NCBI GenBank assembly: GCA_027422505.1
Contig: JAPQWV010000410.1
Span: 1 to 64,000 of the forward strand
DNA: 64,000 nucleotides
Reading direction: 5' to 3'
DNA from: Craterostigma plantagineum
Lineage: Eukaryota; Streptophyta; Magnoliopsida; Lamiales; Linderniaceae
The translations under genes were made by a program, and so were the position numbers. Each line of letters opens with the position of its first letter. Within the stretch, counting starts at the first letter, position 1. Below, piece by piece: positions 1-12,041 of the stretch. The notes under the pieces were generated by a model. It was not told where the DNA came from, ran no database searches, and was given only the letters and a program-made list of their open reading frames with translations.

Positions 1-131
1 CTTATGTGCAGTTATGTAGAACCAACCGCCCAATTATTCCTGAAGAAGGACTTCGATACAACCCCTTCTCCAGCAGGATTTCCCTTCTCACCATCGTCTG
101 CCTTTATACCACGGGCGCGATTTTCGTGAAT
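1..131 (-). mobile_element. Fragment of minus-strand non-autonomous copia-like element
   Basis: These bases match the internal part of the element at 2732-5309 (around 3500-3630) and of its relatives near 17840 and 27600 (reverse). The match stops at a GTGAAT at 126-131, where gypsy RNase H sequence begins. The rest of this fragment lies before the window start. Confidence 0.75.
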
Positions 132-1660
132 AATTCATGCCAAAATTATTCCATCTACGACAAGGAGTTCTTCACCATCGTTCGAGCTTTGGATCATTGG
201 CAGCATTACCTCCTTCATAAGGAATTTGTGCTCTTTTCAGATCATGAGGCTTTGAAGTATTTGAACACCCCAACAGAAACTAAATGCTCGTCATGCAAAG
301 TAAGTCGAATTTCTTCAAGCCTTCAACTTTGTCATCAAGCATAAATCTGGAGTTCTCAACCGGGTCGCTGATGCTCTAGGTCGATGTACGCGATATCAAG
401 GATCAAGGATATCTACAAGGATGATCCTTACTTTTTCCCCATTTGGACCGAGTGCTTGAAGGCGCCATTCAATTTATTTTTAATCCACGATGGTTTTCTC
501 TTCAAAGATAAACGATTGTGTATTCCAAATTGCTCGCTATGGGAAGCCATTGAGGAGGCTCATAGTGGAGGCCTTGCTGAACATTTTGGAAGGGATAAGA
601 CTCTTGGACTTGTTCGGGAGAAATTTTATTGGCCACGAATGGATCGAGATGTCAAGAATTGCGTCGAAAGGTGCTGAATTTGCCACATTGCGAAGAGTCA
701 TGGCCAAAATACGGGTTTGTACACTCCACTCCCGGTGCCAACAAGTCTATGGGAGGATGTGAGTATGGACTTTGTCGTTGGTTGGGCTACCTCGCACTCA
801 AAGAAACAAAGATTCAGCCATGGTGGTTGTCGACCGGTTTTCAAAAATGGCGCCTTGTATAAAGACTTTGGATGCTACTCATGTTGCAGATCTTTACTTC
901 AGAGAGATTGTACAGCTGCATTGAATTCCCAAAACGATTACTTCTGACAGGGATTCCAAGTTTATGAGCCACTTTAGGCGTACACTTTGGAGGAAAATGG
1001 GAACCAAGCTGCAATTAAGTTCGTCTCATCACCCTCAAACTGACGGGCAAACGGAGGTGGTAAATAGGAGCTTGGGAAGCTTGCTAAGGAGTTTAATCGG
1101 CAAGAATCCATGCCAGTGTGATACGGTTTTGGCACAAGCAGAGGTATAATAGCTCGACAAGTCAGACGACTAAGCAAAGTCCGTTTGAAATTGTGTACGG
1201 TAGTAACCCGATTACGCCGTTGGGTTTGAGTCCTCGTTCTACTGATCTTAATTTTAGTGGCGATGGGGAGGAGCGTGCGAAGCACATCAAATGATTGCAT
1301 GAGCAAGTTCGTCAAGAAATTATCAGCCAAAATGAGAAGTATCAACGGGCTGCAAACAAGAGTCGGAAGAAGCTAGTCTTCGAAGAGGGAGATTTGGTTT
1401 GGATTTATTTAAGGAATGATCGATTCCCGCGTAGACGTCATGGAAAGCTTAAACCGAGGGCTGATGGACCTTTTAAAATACTAAAGAAATTAGGAGACAA
1501 TGCTTACAAGGTGGAACTTCCTCAAGAATATGGCGTTTCGGATACTTTCAATGTCTCAAACCTGTCTCCGTATATCAGTAATAAACTCGATACAGATTCA
1601 GGGGCGAATCTTTTTCAACCCGGGGAGAATGACGCAGAGAAAACCCTCGTCCAACAGTCA
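132..1660 (+). pseudogene. Decayed gypsy pol: RNase H end and integrase
   Basis: Fragments in shifting frames encode the RNase H tail ([15 protein letters not shown]), the integrase HHCC zinc-binding region (AHSGGLAEHFGRDKTLG, then CVERC), part of the catalytic core and the C-terminal region ([32 protein letters not shown]). Compared with the copy at 11534-16811 there is a deletion of about 40 bases near 385-400, a Cys codon turned to stop near 675 and further frameshifts, so no functional polymerase is made. The last frame runs on into the LTR up to 2008. Confidence 0.85.
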
Positions 1661-2111
1661 ACTTCTAACATTAAACTGCTTTTACTAGTTGCGACTCAGG
1701 GGGCGTATTTACTACCAGTGGAAAGCCACGGAAGTCTAGTTTCTAAAGAAATTAATGGCACAAAAAAATATGAAGGGAAGAGGAAGTTATGGCCACTTGA
1801 CTTACTGACTGCCAGAAGAGTCACAAGTGCGGGAATTTGGAAAGATCGTCTCGTTCTTTGGTCCTTTTTGCATGGAACTCGTTGGATATCAGTTCTTCAA
1901 CATTCTCATTTAAATTCCCTTATTTTTGCATGTATTTTCGTCTCATTAAAAGCCCCTTATGTAATGAAGAATGGGAGATTGAATAAAAATATTGTTGTTG
2001 AGCTTTAAGCTTGTCTCTATCCTACACTGAACTCTTGGTGGATTCCTTGAGTGAAGTGTTTATGTGAGTGTGCCTCGTATTACCTCCTTCTTCTCCAAAA
2101 TTTCGGTGCCA
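1630..2111 (+). repeat. 3' LTR of gypsy copy A
   Basis: The 482-base LTR starts TGACGCAGAG and ends GGTGCCA. It matches the LTRs at 11534-12015 and 16332-16811. The polypurine-like CCGGGGAGAA lies just before it. Confidence 0.9.
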
Positions 2112-2731
2112 AAATTTTATTATAAGAATTTATTTTTTTGATTAGAAAATAGAGTTAATGGGTTGGAGTGAAGTTAGTGTAGAAATTAGAGTTTATGAAT
2201 TGGAGTAAAAGCACTATACCTGCTGTAATATTGTGCAGAATTAATTATCTTCATGTTGTGGGTTGGAGATGCTATTAGGATAAACGTTTTGAAGTTCATA
2301 TGACAATGGTGAAAATTTCAAATCGGTAAAACTACGTGGACATCGATATGCATATGTGGCATAATTCGACATCCACGTAATAAGCATATTGTTGTCCAAT
2401 ATGTTATCCTACTGCCACGTCATTCGCGAAATTGTCGCTATATGTGGCGTAATTCGACATTAACGTAAGAAGCATATTTTCCAGTCGAAAGAAAAAATGT
2501 TGAATCATTCAATTTCCTTAATTCATGATTTCATAAGCAATTAACTTTAAGTCATTTGTGATAATAATAATACCTACGTTGGCTTAAACATCAATGATCA
2601 TCACAAAACACAAGAAAAAAAACCAGGAGTTACACTCTCTGATCCCTATTTAGATTATGATATTAAAGTTTAACCATATCTTCTTTGCCTCGAAAGTTGT
2701 GTTCAAATTTTCATATTTCATACACGCCTAG
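2112..2731. other. Non-coding flank with two 38-bp direct repeats
   Basis: No gene is visible. The segment is conserved in unit B (16812-17422). It contains two direct repeats at 2353-2390 and 2441-2478, both TATGTGGC[A/G]TAATTCGACA followed by a similar tail. The first 5 bases are the AAATT target duplication of the gypsy insertion. Confidence 0.6.
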
Positions 2732-3321
<590 letters not shown>

Positions 3322-3483
3322 AATTCTCCCCCATTTTTCAACATTTGCGTCTTCTTTAGAGACCACTCCAGCGAATCGAGAATGAGAGTAACTCGTTCGT
3401 AAATACCACGAACGTTCATTGGCCTTCCTTTGTAGCGCCTACACATAATCCGAATCAAGGATTCCAGTCCTACCCCACCTAAT

Positions 3484-4150
3484 TCAATCAGCGGCCAATC
3501 TTATGTGCAGCTTTGTAGAACCAACGACCCGTCGATTCCTGAAGAAGGACTTCGATGCAACCCCTTCTCCAGCAGGCTTTCCCTTCTCACCATCGTCTGC
3601 CTTTATACCACGCGCGCGATTTTCGTGAACCCATCGAAGTCTGAGTATTACCATACTCACGTCCAGACGATACAATCCTTTGCACTCTTCTCCCTTTGGT
3701 AGGATCATTTCCACCATGTTTGAATTCCCAGACTCCCCTGTATGAAAACTCCAGAGCCCTGGAATTTCACTAGCTCAAGAATATTAAATACTACGCAACT
3801 TTGAGACAACGTCACACCACCCAAAATGCGTACAGCTCCATCAATCATTTTGATCTTTCCCGTTCCAACACACTGAACAACACAACGATATCCATCGTCA
3901 CATGGAGATCCAAACAAACCGTTCGCATTTTCAAAACTCATCAAAATATTCTCTTGGAGCAAACCCGATTTAATATCCTTTTTCCTGAGAACGAGCACCA
4001 TCATTAGAGACTGTGAGAACGTCTCCAAGATGAACCATGTGCTACCCGCGTGTGGAATATTCCTAGCTGCCTGTCCTTCCTCCAAATCGGACCATTTCTA
4101 CTGATGTATCCCGGCTCACCACACTTGTAGCATCACATGCCCTTCCCTCC
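3484..4150 (-). pseudogene. Gag zinc-knuckle and protease-region remnant of copia-like element
   Basis: Read on the minus strand, a degraded CCHC knuckle (CYKCGEPGYISRN, with later Cys lost) lies near 4095-4135. It is followed by a segment resembling the copia protease to pre-integrase region (VGTGKIKMIDGAVRILGGV near 3830-3890, then MILPKGEECKGLYRLDVS near 3650-3705). Stops and frameshifts interrupt it. The family resemblance is from memory of copia polyproteins; the knuckle is the firmer part. Confidence 0.6.
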
Positions 4151-4832
4151 AACTTGATTTGGACCTGCTGTTGTCCCCAAATCCCCTAGTGTATCACCTT
4201 CCTCTATGATTCACTCTACGAATAGCCAACATCCGGCTATACCCAACATTTAATCGCCTTCTCTTTTCTTGCTCCAAAAGAGTTGACTCCACCATTCACC
4301 GCTTGTACCGTCTCGTATCGGATGGTTGTGATCATATCATCCGAATCAGGAAGTGAGTAAGAAGCAAGAGGGCGTTACTTCTTCCTCTCTGACACATCAT
4401 GACCCCAATCTTTCATCATTTACTCCGACTTTTCCCCGTCTTCCATCAAACTTATCGCCCAGCCTTGACAATGAGCACATCCTTCACTCTTTTCTGCAAC
4501 AGAGTGAAACCTCCCGCACTAGCACAATGCCGCACTTTGCTATCATCCGTCGCTATTATCCTTGTCAGAGATTCAACAGCCCAGCACTATTGCCATAACT
4601 CGCCAAAACTCCACCGCTGCACAAGCTCTGCCCGACACCGAGCATCCTATCAACGATACCATCTTGTACCATTATTTCTTCAGTACAAGACATCACCTCA
4701 TTGAATCTAGCCCTGACACTGGCTCCCCGCGATCGTTGATCCCTTCTGATATCTTCGGATGTGGAAGTTCAGACACAGCTGCAACCACAAAGTATACTCA
4801 GAATACCAGCAGGGTTTGGCTATGATACAGCT

Positions 4833-5309
4833 TGTTGGAATTGAGCGGTAATATTTAATTCTGGGCCAGTTGTAGTTATATTTGGTCCCCGCTATAATTT
4901 TTCTGTATAATAATTAAAACTGAAATGACACGGAAAAAATACTGAGATTTTTACGTGGTTCGGCCAATACCGCCTACCTCCGTGCAAAATAACGCTGTTG
5001 TTTAAATCCAAACTCGAGATCTCTTATCCGACCGGGTAATGTGTTTATACTCACTCTCACCTACCTAATAATAACTACAACCACTCTCACCATTATCCAC
5101 CGGACAAAATTTCTCTTCTTTTTATTTTTTCCTCTCATTTTTCTCTCTCTCACTCCACCCTCTCTCTCTCGTTGGTTTTTGAGGTGTTAAATGCATTGAG
5201 CTAGGTAGCCCATTTATAGGCAATTAAGGAGACATCATTGCATAGCTCATTAGAGGATAAATCAAAATTGAACACCTATTGCCATCTTTTCCACTTTGAA
5301 AAGTCAACA
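4833..5309 (-). repeat. 5' LTR of copia-like element, 330 bp upstream of RKD
   Basis: The LTR starts TGTTGGAATTGAGCGG and ends AAAAGTCAACA on the plus strand. Its end at 5309 is only 328 bases before the RKD start codon, so it lies in or next to the RKD promoter. Confidence 0.85.
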
Positions 5310-5502
5310 TCTAGACCTTGTAATCATTGGAAGTGATAATAAATTATAAATGCTTGCATTATAATAATATCGGGTGAAGTTTGATCATCGTTTTGTTGAA
5401 ATTCCAAATTATATTTAATGTACTCATTGAATCTACTAATTATATATTGTAACTCTCATAATCGTGTGCACGTAAGTCCATTTTTCTATGCACATTGATT
5501 GA

Positions 5503-5536
5503 TGCATGCACTACATACTACATCCTCATATATAAT
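5503..5536 (+). promoter_or_regulatory. Candidate RKD core promoter: RY motif and TATA box
   Basis: A palindromic TGCATGCA (RY-type, bound by B3 factors in seed genes) at 5503-5510 is followed by TATATAAT at 5529-5536, about 100 bases before the RKD ATG. Both are conserved upstream of the second copy (near 20710-20745). Function is inferred. Confidence 0.45.
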
Positions 5537-5637
5537 ATACACACGCATATCTACAGACGCCATCTAATTCATCCTATTTACCGTACTTCAACACAATTGA
5601 AGCTTCATATATTGAAACATACTCACCTATTTTTACA

Positions 5638-6614
5638 ATGGTTTCAAGGGAGATTGCCTCAGAGTTGGAGAATCAGAATGATCTCGAGAGCTTCTTCTTT
5701 GATGAGCCTTCACCGTTTGGGTATTTTGCTCTTACATTATATCTTCATATTTTCCTTTGTGTGTGTGCGTGGATATATACATAAGTAAAGTTTTTTGGGG
5801 TTCCTTTACGACAAAAACCTGTCTTTCTTGCAGAACATGGGAACAACAATATGGACTAACTGACTATAGTGGCTTTGGCATGTCTGATTTCTTCAATTTC
5901 GAGCCATTCTCTTTAGCAAATCAATATCCCAGCACTTTCCCAGTCGAACTAAATGGCTTCGAAGAGATTTCTGTTGATTTTGGGCTATGGGACTTCGACT
6001 CGCCACAACTACAGCTAAACGATCCTAATAACGTTGTCATGAGCGATAATCTGGTAACCTACGATCAGCAAGTAAACGATAGCGATATTCCAACCTACGA
6101 TTTTTCTGGGATCGACTTTCCCTCGGCTGAGAATAAGAAGTTTGCTGATGTTTCGAGAAATAATGGGAGGTTCAATAAGCCGTCAGCTTTGCAGTACGAA
6201 GAGATTCGAAAGTATTTCGATGTCCCAATAACGAAGGCTGCAAGAGAATTGAACGTGGGACTGACTCTACTGAAGAAGCGATGTAGGGAATTGAATATCA
6301 GTCGATGGCCTCATCGAAAAATCAAGAGTTTGAAGTCACTCATAGACAATGTTAAGGTACGTATACGATTACAAACACTTCACTCGTTGGAATTAGAAGT
6401 GAAAGATACTTACTTTATATCTTTATTATAGGATTTGGGAATGGCGGGCGAGGTAGAGGTGTTGGAGGAACACAAACGATTGCTTGAGAAGGTGCCAGAA
6501 ATGGAGTTGACGGAGAGGACTAAGAAGCTGAGGCAAGCATGCTTCAAGGCCAACTATAAGAAGAGAAGATCCATGCAATTTGCTGCTGCTTCTTCTTCTG
6601 CTAATAACCTATAA
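5638..6614 (+). CDS. RKD: RWP-RK domain (RKD) transcription factor, intact copy
   Basis: This three-exon gene has exons 5638-5720, 5834-6356 and 6432-6614 with GT-AG introns. The exons join in frame (606 + 183 bases) to give 262 residues, a usual size for short plant RKD proteins. The RWP-RK domain is in exon 2: FDVPITKAARELNVGLT, then LKKRCRELNISRWPHRK, about residues 155-200. Exon 3 encodes a Glu/Leu-rich helix likely to be a coiled coil (EVEVLEEHKRLLEKV) and a basic tail. RKD proteins are nuclear DNA-binding factors of egg-cell identity and early embryogenesis; in citrus and mango, RKD alleles with promoter insertions are associated with nucellar polyembryony. An LTR ends 328 bases upstream. 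It is the only recognised host gene here with an open frame throughout. Expression is unknown. Confidence 0.92.
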
Positions 6615-7201
6615 TTAATAGTTTACTTCTTCGGCTATCTTTTTTATTTAGATTAGAGGATTACTTGTTCTGGTTTGAAGAACTATTGCCTGATGCATTG
6701 CATGTGCTGCCATCTTCTTCTTTTAAGGAGAGTTTTATCCTTGGATCTAAGTTTTCCATTTCTAGAATTAATGTTAGTCTTGTTTGATTTTGATGTCTCA
6801 TGTTTTTAGTATTTTAGTTGGTTGTAAAAATGATTTGATCATGATTACAATTATACTAGTATCTCTTGCACGCCCGATGTATTCTAATAACTCTTGCACA
6901 TCCGATGTGTGTGACTATGTAGACATATAATAGTAACTTGAAGTTATTTTTTGTAGTTAGAATTAGAAAACTGATGTGGGACGAAATCATTATTCGCACA
7001 AGTTAAGCCACAATTCAGTTTTTATTCTTTAATCCGTAAGTATTTTTCACATTTTTTCTTTCGTCACACATGGATAGCCTTCTTTCTCGCCCAAGCTTTC
7101 TATTTATTTCCTCCTACGCTGAGTTGAACTATAGTTAATCTAGAAATAAAGCGGTTGCCCAAAGATTCCATACCGTACATGCAACAACGAAAAGTACTTA
7201 C
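6615..7201. other. RKD 3' flank, no gene seen
   Basis: AT-rich downstream DNA conserved in unit B (24423-24985). It contains a short direct repeat (TCTTGCAC[GA][CT]CCGATGT) near 6860-6910. No coding evidence was found. Confidence 0.6.
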
Positions 7202-7765
7202 GGGATAAAACCACTTTTAGTCCACGATGTTTTTCATATAGGCGTTTTTGGTCCTCGATGTTTCGCCTTGCCAAATTTAGTGCCTCTTGTTGTCCAATTT
7301 AACCAATTTTGGTCCCCTGGTTGGATTAAACGTAAATTGCAATGAAATTTCATCATGAGAGTCGCACGTAAAGTACTATAATCTTCCAAAACATCGTGTA
7401 TGTGCCCATTCATCTTAAAATCCCCAAAACCCGTCTCATTCATCACTCAATTTAGATTTTTATGGTCTCGGTTTATAGGATAATTTAGATTTTTATGGTC
7501 TCGGTTTATAGGATTTGATTATCTGATGAATGAGATAACTTTATATGATTTTAAAATGATTGGACGTATAAACGGTGTTTTGGAAGATTATAGTACATTA
7601 TGTGCGATTCTCATGCTGAAATTTCGACCCAATTGACGTTTAGTCCAATCGGGGGACAAAAATTGGTTAAATTGGACACTTAGAGGAACTAAATGTGGCA
7701 AGTCGACACATCAGGGATCAAAAATGCCCATCGAAAAAACATGGGGACCAAAAGTGGTTTCCCCC
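7202..7765. mobile_element. Foldback MITE with ~250-bp inverted arms, only in unit A
   Basis: The left arm (from 7202, GGGATAAAACCACTTTTAGTCC) and the right arm (ending 7765, GGACCAAAAGTGGTTTCCCCC) are long imperfect inverted repeats covering most of the element. The arms share blocks such as CCAATTTAACCAATTTT and ACTATAATCTTCCAAAACA. Unit B lacks the insertion at the matching place (near 24980). A 32-base direct repeat sits in the middle (about 7450-7515). A target duplication could not be fixed. Confidence 0.8.
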
Positions 7766-7899
7766 AAAACTCCGAAGACTCGGAAAACTCGGCCTTTTCT
7801 TCCCCAATTGATCTTCAATTCGACTGAAAAATAAAAAAACAAAGTTCAATTTAATTTTCACCTTTCTTTCCTCCATAAGGACTCTCGCGTGGGGGATAA

Positions 7900-9880
7900 G
7901 AATAATAGGGTTGCCCTGAGGCTCGGCTTTAGATTCACCGAAGCAAGTGATGGTAATGGGTCGAATGCGGATCACAAAACGGGTTCGGGCCTGAACCGGG
8001 TGAGAAGAGCTGGGGCGGATCAAACTTGGGTCCGAAATTTCCCACCCCAAAGCAGATATGCAGAGGCCTCGACAGGTTCGCGATAGGGCAGGAGAGAGCC
8101 AAAAAGCTCTTTGCTTTATCGGAAGATCTGATTTTTCTCGTATTTTCCGCCGGCAGGATATGCAGGGGAGGATGGAGTCTATCTTACACAAGCTGCTCAT
8201 GGTGAGATTGCCCATGTTATTACATGAAACTCTGATTCTTGCCAAACTTTTTGTACCCAGAATCTTCAGCTTAGATATATTCCAAAATTCTTGGATGCTG
8301 ATAATTTCCTAGCGATGCCAACATTTTAGGCTGCGGACTATAACGCGGAAGCTGCGCACCAAGGCATAATTTACATCGACGAAGTTGACAAAATCACCAA
8401 AAAGGTGTTTAATGAGCTCAAAGATAAAACTACCGCTAAATCTGAAGTGCGAAGTGTTAAAAAATCGTATTTTTTATTGCGAGTACTGTTGAAAATGCTT
8501 GAAGGCGTTCAGCAAGCACTGTTGAAAATGCTTGAAGGGACTGTAAGAGCTTCAATTTATATATTGTAATCAGAACAGAAGATCCAATCATAAATTTGAG
8601 AGATTGAGCCATTGATAAATCATATTCGAAGCGTCCTTTGTGATTCCTTAGGTGGTCAATGTTCCGCAGAACGGCGCACGCAATCAAGCAAGAGGCGGAA
8701 CGATTAGGGTAGCATTCTATTCAACTCACCAGAAGATTAAATGAGATGTTCTTCCATTAATTACATTCTCCTTTCTTTCTTTGCAGATCGATACAAAGGA
8801 CATACTCTTCATCTGCGGCGGCGCTTTCGTCGACTTGGAAAAGACAATCTCCGACAGGTCGTCATAAACCTAAATAGCAACTCATCTTTTTCTAACACGG
8901 AGATCTTAAAACTCTGTATTTTTTCAGGCGCCACGACTCTTCCATAGGCTTGCTCCCATTCGTGCAAATATGAGGGTCGGGGGAAGCGTTATAGACGCTT
9001 CGGTAACATCTTCCTTACTCGAAACAGTAAGCTCAATTTGATTCTTTCTTCACTTCAATTATTTTTTCGGCCTTCTCTTTTTAAGAACAATTCTCAGGTC
9101 GATAGCAGCGATCTGATTGCTTACGGATTAATCCCAGAATTCGTGGGACGGTTTCCAGTGCTCATTAGCCTGGCAGCGCTCACCGAAGAACAGCTTGTGA
9201 GGGTTTTGACTGAGCCGAAGAATGCACTAGGGAAGCAATACAAAAAGCTCTTCCAAATGAATGGAGTTAGGTTTTTCTTTTTCTTACCCACAACTCATGT
9301 TCTCTAACATCAGAATTTGAAGTTTGAACTTTTTATGTCTTCCCAGGTGACTCTTTTGTTCACGGACGATGCATTAAGGTTGATCGCTCGTAAGACTATG
9401 GCGAAAAGCACATGTGCCAGAGGTTGAGGTCCATGCTAGAGAATATTCTGATGGATGCTACGTACGAGGTTTGTTTTCCAAAATCCCATTGATTCAATAG
9501 TGAACTTAAGACACTATGGTTAGGATTTTGCTTTTGCATCACAGATTCCCGACGTTAGAAATGGGAATGAAATAATCTACGCCGTCGTAGTCGATAAGGA
9601 TTCTTTGGGTCCCGAGAACGGGAGGCTAGGGCATGGGGCTAAAATCCTCTATGGCAAGGGTGCTCTGGACCGTTATCTATCTGAACATAAGTATTCCAAG
9701 GTATGTATGGATCACAAACTCCTTCTTCTTCCTCTAGTAGGAAACCTAACGGTGTAATAATTTGTTTATTGCTGCAGATATCTACTGAAGAATTAGAAGG
9801 AGAAGCCGATGTAGAACAAGACGATCTTCCAGTTTTGCGTGGCAATATTTTCTCTGAAGTATATCATAGATCAAGAAATT
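7900..9880 (+). pseudogene. CLPX: CLPX-like AAA+ unfoldase pseudogene, unit A
   Basis: Exon pieces in order match the ClpX ATPase that feeds the ClpP protease in organelles: a segment before the P-loop (GPKFPTPKQICRGLD, IGQERAKK, about 8030-8110), the GYAGED/ESILHKLL segment (8157-8205), the Walker B exon ([13 protein letters not shown], 8365-8405), LLKMLEG (8520-8540), [18 protein letters not shown] (8788-8850), [17 protein letters not shown] (9105-9155), [13 protein letters not shown] (9225-9265) and the C-terminal AKILYGKGALDRYLSEHK (9640-9695). The Walker A exon (GKTLLAKT), present in unit B, is missing, and a frameshift follows GYAGED. Introns are retained, so this is a duplicated rather than retroposed copy. 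The N-terminal zinc finger region was not found. Confidence 0.85.
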
Positions 9881-9989
9881 TCATGGCATACATGTTAGAA
9901 GCACAGTTAGTTAAAGACTTGTTGTTCGTCTCTGTATGCACTAGATATTATTACATGTTTACGAGTTTTTGATACAAAATAAATATACG

Positions 9990-10379
9990 ATAACTGTAAG
10001 CCTTATTCTCAATTTCAAAAGTGAAAAATGCACTCATAAAAGACGTAAACCATCTTCCTTCCGCAAAAACTTTAAGGTTTCTGCAATCTTGTTTTCGCCT
10101 CTGCAGCGGCAATAGGTTCAGTCCAGCCAAGGTGGTATCATCATCTTCATCGGATACCGTGAACCAACGAGTGGTAATCTCAGCAGAGCACAGCTGTTAG
10201 AAGCACCGTGCCATTCCCAAAACGTGCTAGAGAGGCTGAATTACCCCAAGCAGCTTGCGACGAAAAGGATCACATGATAAACCTCTTTCTCCAACAAGCT
10301 TCTTGCATCTTTGCTTATAGACAATGGCGTCGCTTATTGCAACTTGTGACGATATGCCTTACACTCAAGAGGAACGATC
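9990..10379. other. Non-duplicated sequence after unit A, no assigned gene
   Basis: Similarity to unit B ends near 9990. An open stretch at 10208-10504 in another frame has no recognised motif. Confidence 0.4.
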
Positions 10380-10595
10380 ATGCCAAATCTCTTACCACTC
10401 CAAAATTCTCAAATTGGCCTCGTACTAAAGGCAACAAGACAAGGAAGAATCATCAAAAGGCAGGCTCGGAAAAGAACCATGGACGACCTAAACGCTCTGT
10501 ATGAAAATGTGCTTGCTTTTGCTGTCGGTATGAGCCTTGTCGGTGCTGGATTTTTGGTTGGTTTGACTATTGGTTGGTTTTTCCCGGCTTTCTAA
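10380..10595 (+). CDS. Unrecognised small open frame with a C-terminal membrane segment
   Basis: A 71-codon open frame encodes a basic N-terminal half (RQGRIIKRQARKR) and a hydrophobic Gly-rich C-terminal stretch (VGMSLVGAGFLVGLTIGW) long enough to span a membrane. No family is recognised. It could be the last exon of a spliced gene whose earlier exons lie at about 10090-10380, or a chance frame. It is not repeated in unit B. Confidence 0.3.
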   Translation: MPNLLPLQNSQIGLVLKATRQGRIIKRQARKRTMDDLNALYENVLAFAVGMSLVGAGFLVGLTIGWFFPAF

Positions 10596-10599
10596 AAGC

Positions 10600-11528
10600 A
10601 AATATCTATCTCAATGTTGTTGTAGACCAGCTGTTATATATGTATAATGTAAAAGGTCTAAGGTCTTTCAAGATTGTCTTCCACACAAATGTCTCAAGTA
10701 TATGTATTTAAGCTGTGTCCCAAGAGTTTGTCTGGGCTTTCGATACTATGTTCTTATTAGGCGTGTGTCTGTAAATTTGTGGTTAATGGTTGATTTTAAA
10801 GCGTCCTTTATTTTTACGTTTCTTCTTTCTTCCTAAGCCTGTGAAATTTCTGCAGACCATATATATGAGGTGAATGGTGGTTTTCGCTCGTAACTCCTGA
10901 AACTTTCAGTCAGTGCCAAGGAGTTCTGCAAATTCAGAGTTGGATAAACATCTGCATAAATAAAATTCACAACTGAAACTCAAAAACAGAAAATCGGAAA
11001 TAAATTTTGCATATTGGGAAAATCAATATTTCCTAGGATATTTTTGAAAAGTAAAATGAGTTCGACAGTAGGAAAAAAAAACTCCGCTGAATTCCAAGAC
11101 ACGGATTAATAAAAATACAACTTTAAATTAATTGCACAAAGAAACATTTACTTTAACGAACTTGCAAATTCCGCGTTTTTCTAAACTATTTAGAGCATCT
11201 CCAACGGGAAAGCATTGTTGTGTACGTCTTTTTACTCCAATGTGATTTTATATCTAACACTAATATCGTCTTGATTAGCAGAGATACGCTAGATGTAGAG
11301 TATACTTTCTATTTATTTATAATTTATTTAATAAAAATATATAAATTACATTTAAATATTTGATATTCTTATAATAATAAAAGTAAAAATAATTTAATTT
11401 CCCATTATTTATTTGTATTTTCGTTTTAATTTAGTAAAATTATAATTAAATAATATGCTAAGTTTATAATTTAATTAATTTTAAATATTAACTATTATAA
11501 TTTATTGACATATTAATTATTATTATAT
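10600..11528. other. AT-rich intergenic DNA
   Basis: No gene is visible. A TTTAGAGCATCTCCAACGG motif near 11190 resembles the end of a common plant MITE type, but no partner end was found. The last bases lead into the AAATT target site of the gypsy element. Confidence 0.5.
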
Positions 11529-11533
11529 AAATT

Positions 11534-12015
11534 TGACACAGAGAAAACCCTCGTCCAACAGTCAACTTCTAACATTAAACTGCTTTTACTGGCTGCGACT
11601 CAGGGGGCGTATTTACTACCAGCGGAAAGCCACGGAAGTCTAATTTATAATGAAATTAATGGCACAAAAAAATATGGGGAAGAGGAGGTTATGGCCATTT
11701 TGACTACTGACAGCCACAACAGTCACAAGTGCAAGAATTTGGAAAGATCGTCTAGTTCTTTGGTCCCTTTTGCATGGAACTCGTTGGATATCAGTCCTTC
11801 AACATTCTCATTTAAATTTCTCTTCTTTTTGCATGTATTTTCGTCTCATTAATAGCCCCTTTTGTAATGAAGAATGGGAGATTGAATAAGAAATATTGTT
11901 GTTGAGATTTAAGCTTGTCTCTATCCTACACTGAACTCTTGGTGGATTCCTTGAGTGAAGTGTTTACGTGAGTGTGCCTCGTATCACCTCCTTCTTCTCC
12001 AAAATTTCAGTGCCA
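11534..12015 (+). repeat. 5' LTR of gypsy copy B
   Basis: 482 bases, TG to CA, matching 16332-16811 with scattered differences, so the insertion is not very recent. Confidence 0.92.
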
Positions 12016-12018
12016 ACT

Positions 12019-12030
12019 TGGTATCAGAGC
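12019..12030 (+). promoter_or_regulatory. Primer binding site (initiator tRNA-Met type)
   Basis: TGGTATCAGAGC lies 3 bases after the 5' LTR. Confidence 0.9.
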
Positions 12031-12041
12031 TAAGGTCGGAG

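Larger units (their letters stand above)
126..2111 (+). mobile_element. 5'-truncated CRM-like Ty3/gypsy retrotransposon (copy A)
   Basis: It is nearly identical to the 3' third of the complete element at 11534-16811, starting in the RNase H domain and running through integrase into a full 3' LTR (1630-2111). The base after the LTR starts the same AAATT that flanks the complete copy, so both copies descend from one insertion event. Confidence 0.9.

Noticed and set aside
1295..2008. 237-codon frame as an independent gene
   Set aside because: It is the gypsy integrase C-terminus reading on into the LTR.
6965..6990. GATGTGGGAC as a minus-strand snRNA upstream element
   Set aside because: The only TATA-like sequence is about 40 bases away and no RNA is recognised; it is common AT-rich flank shared by both units.
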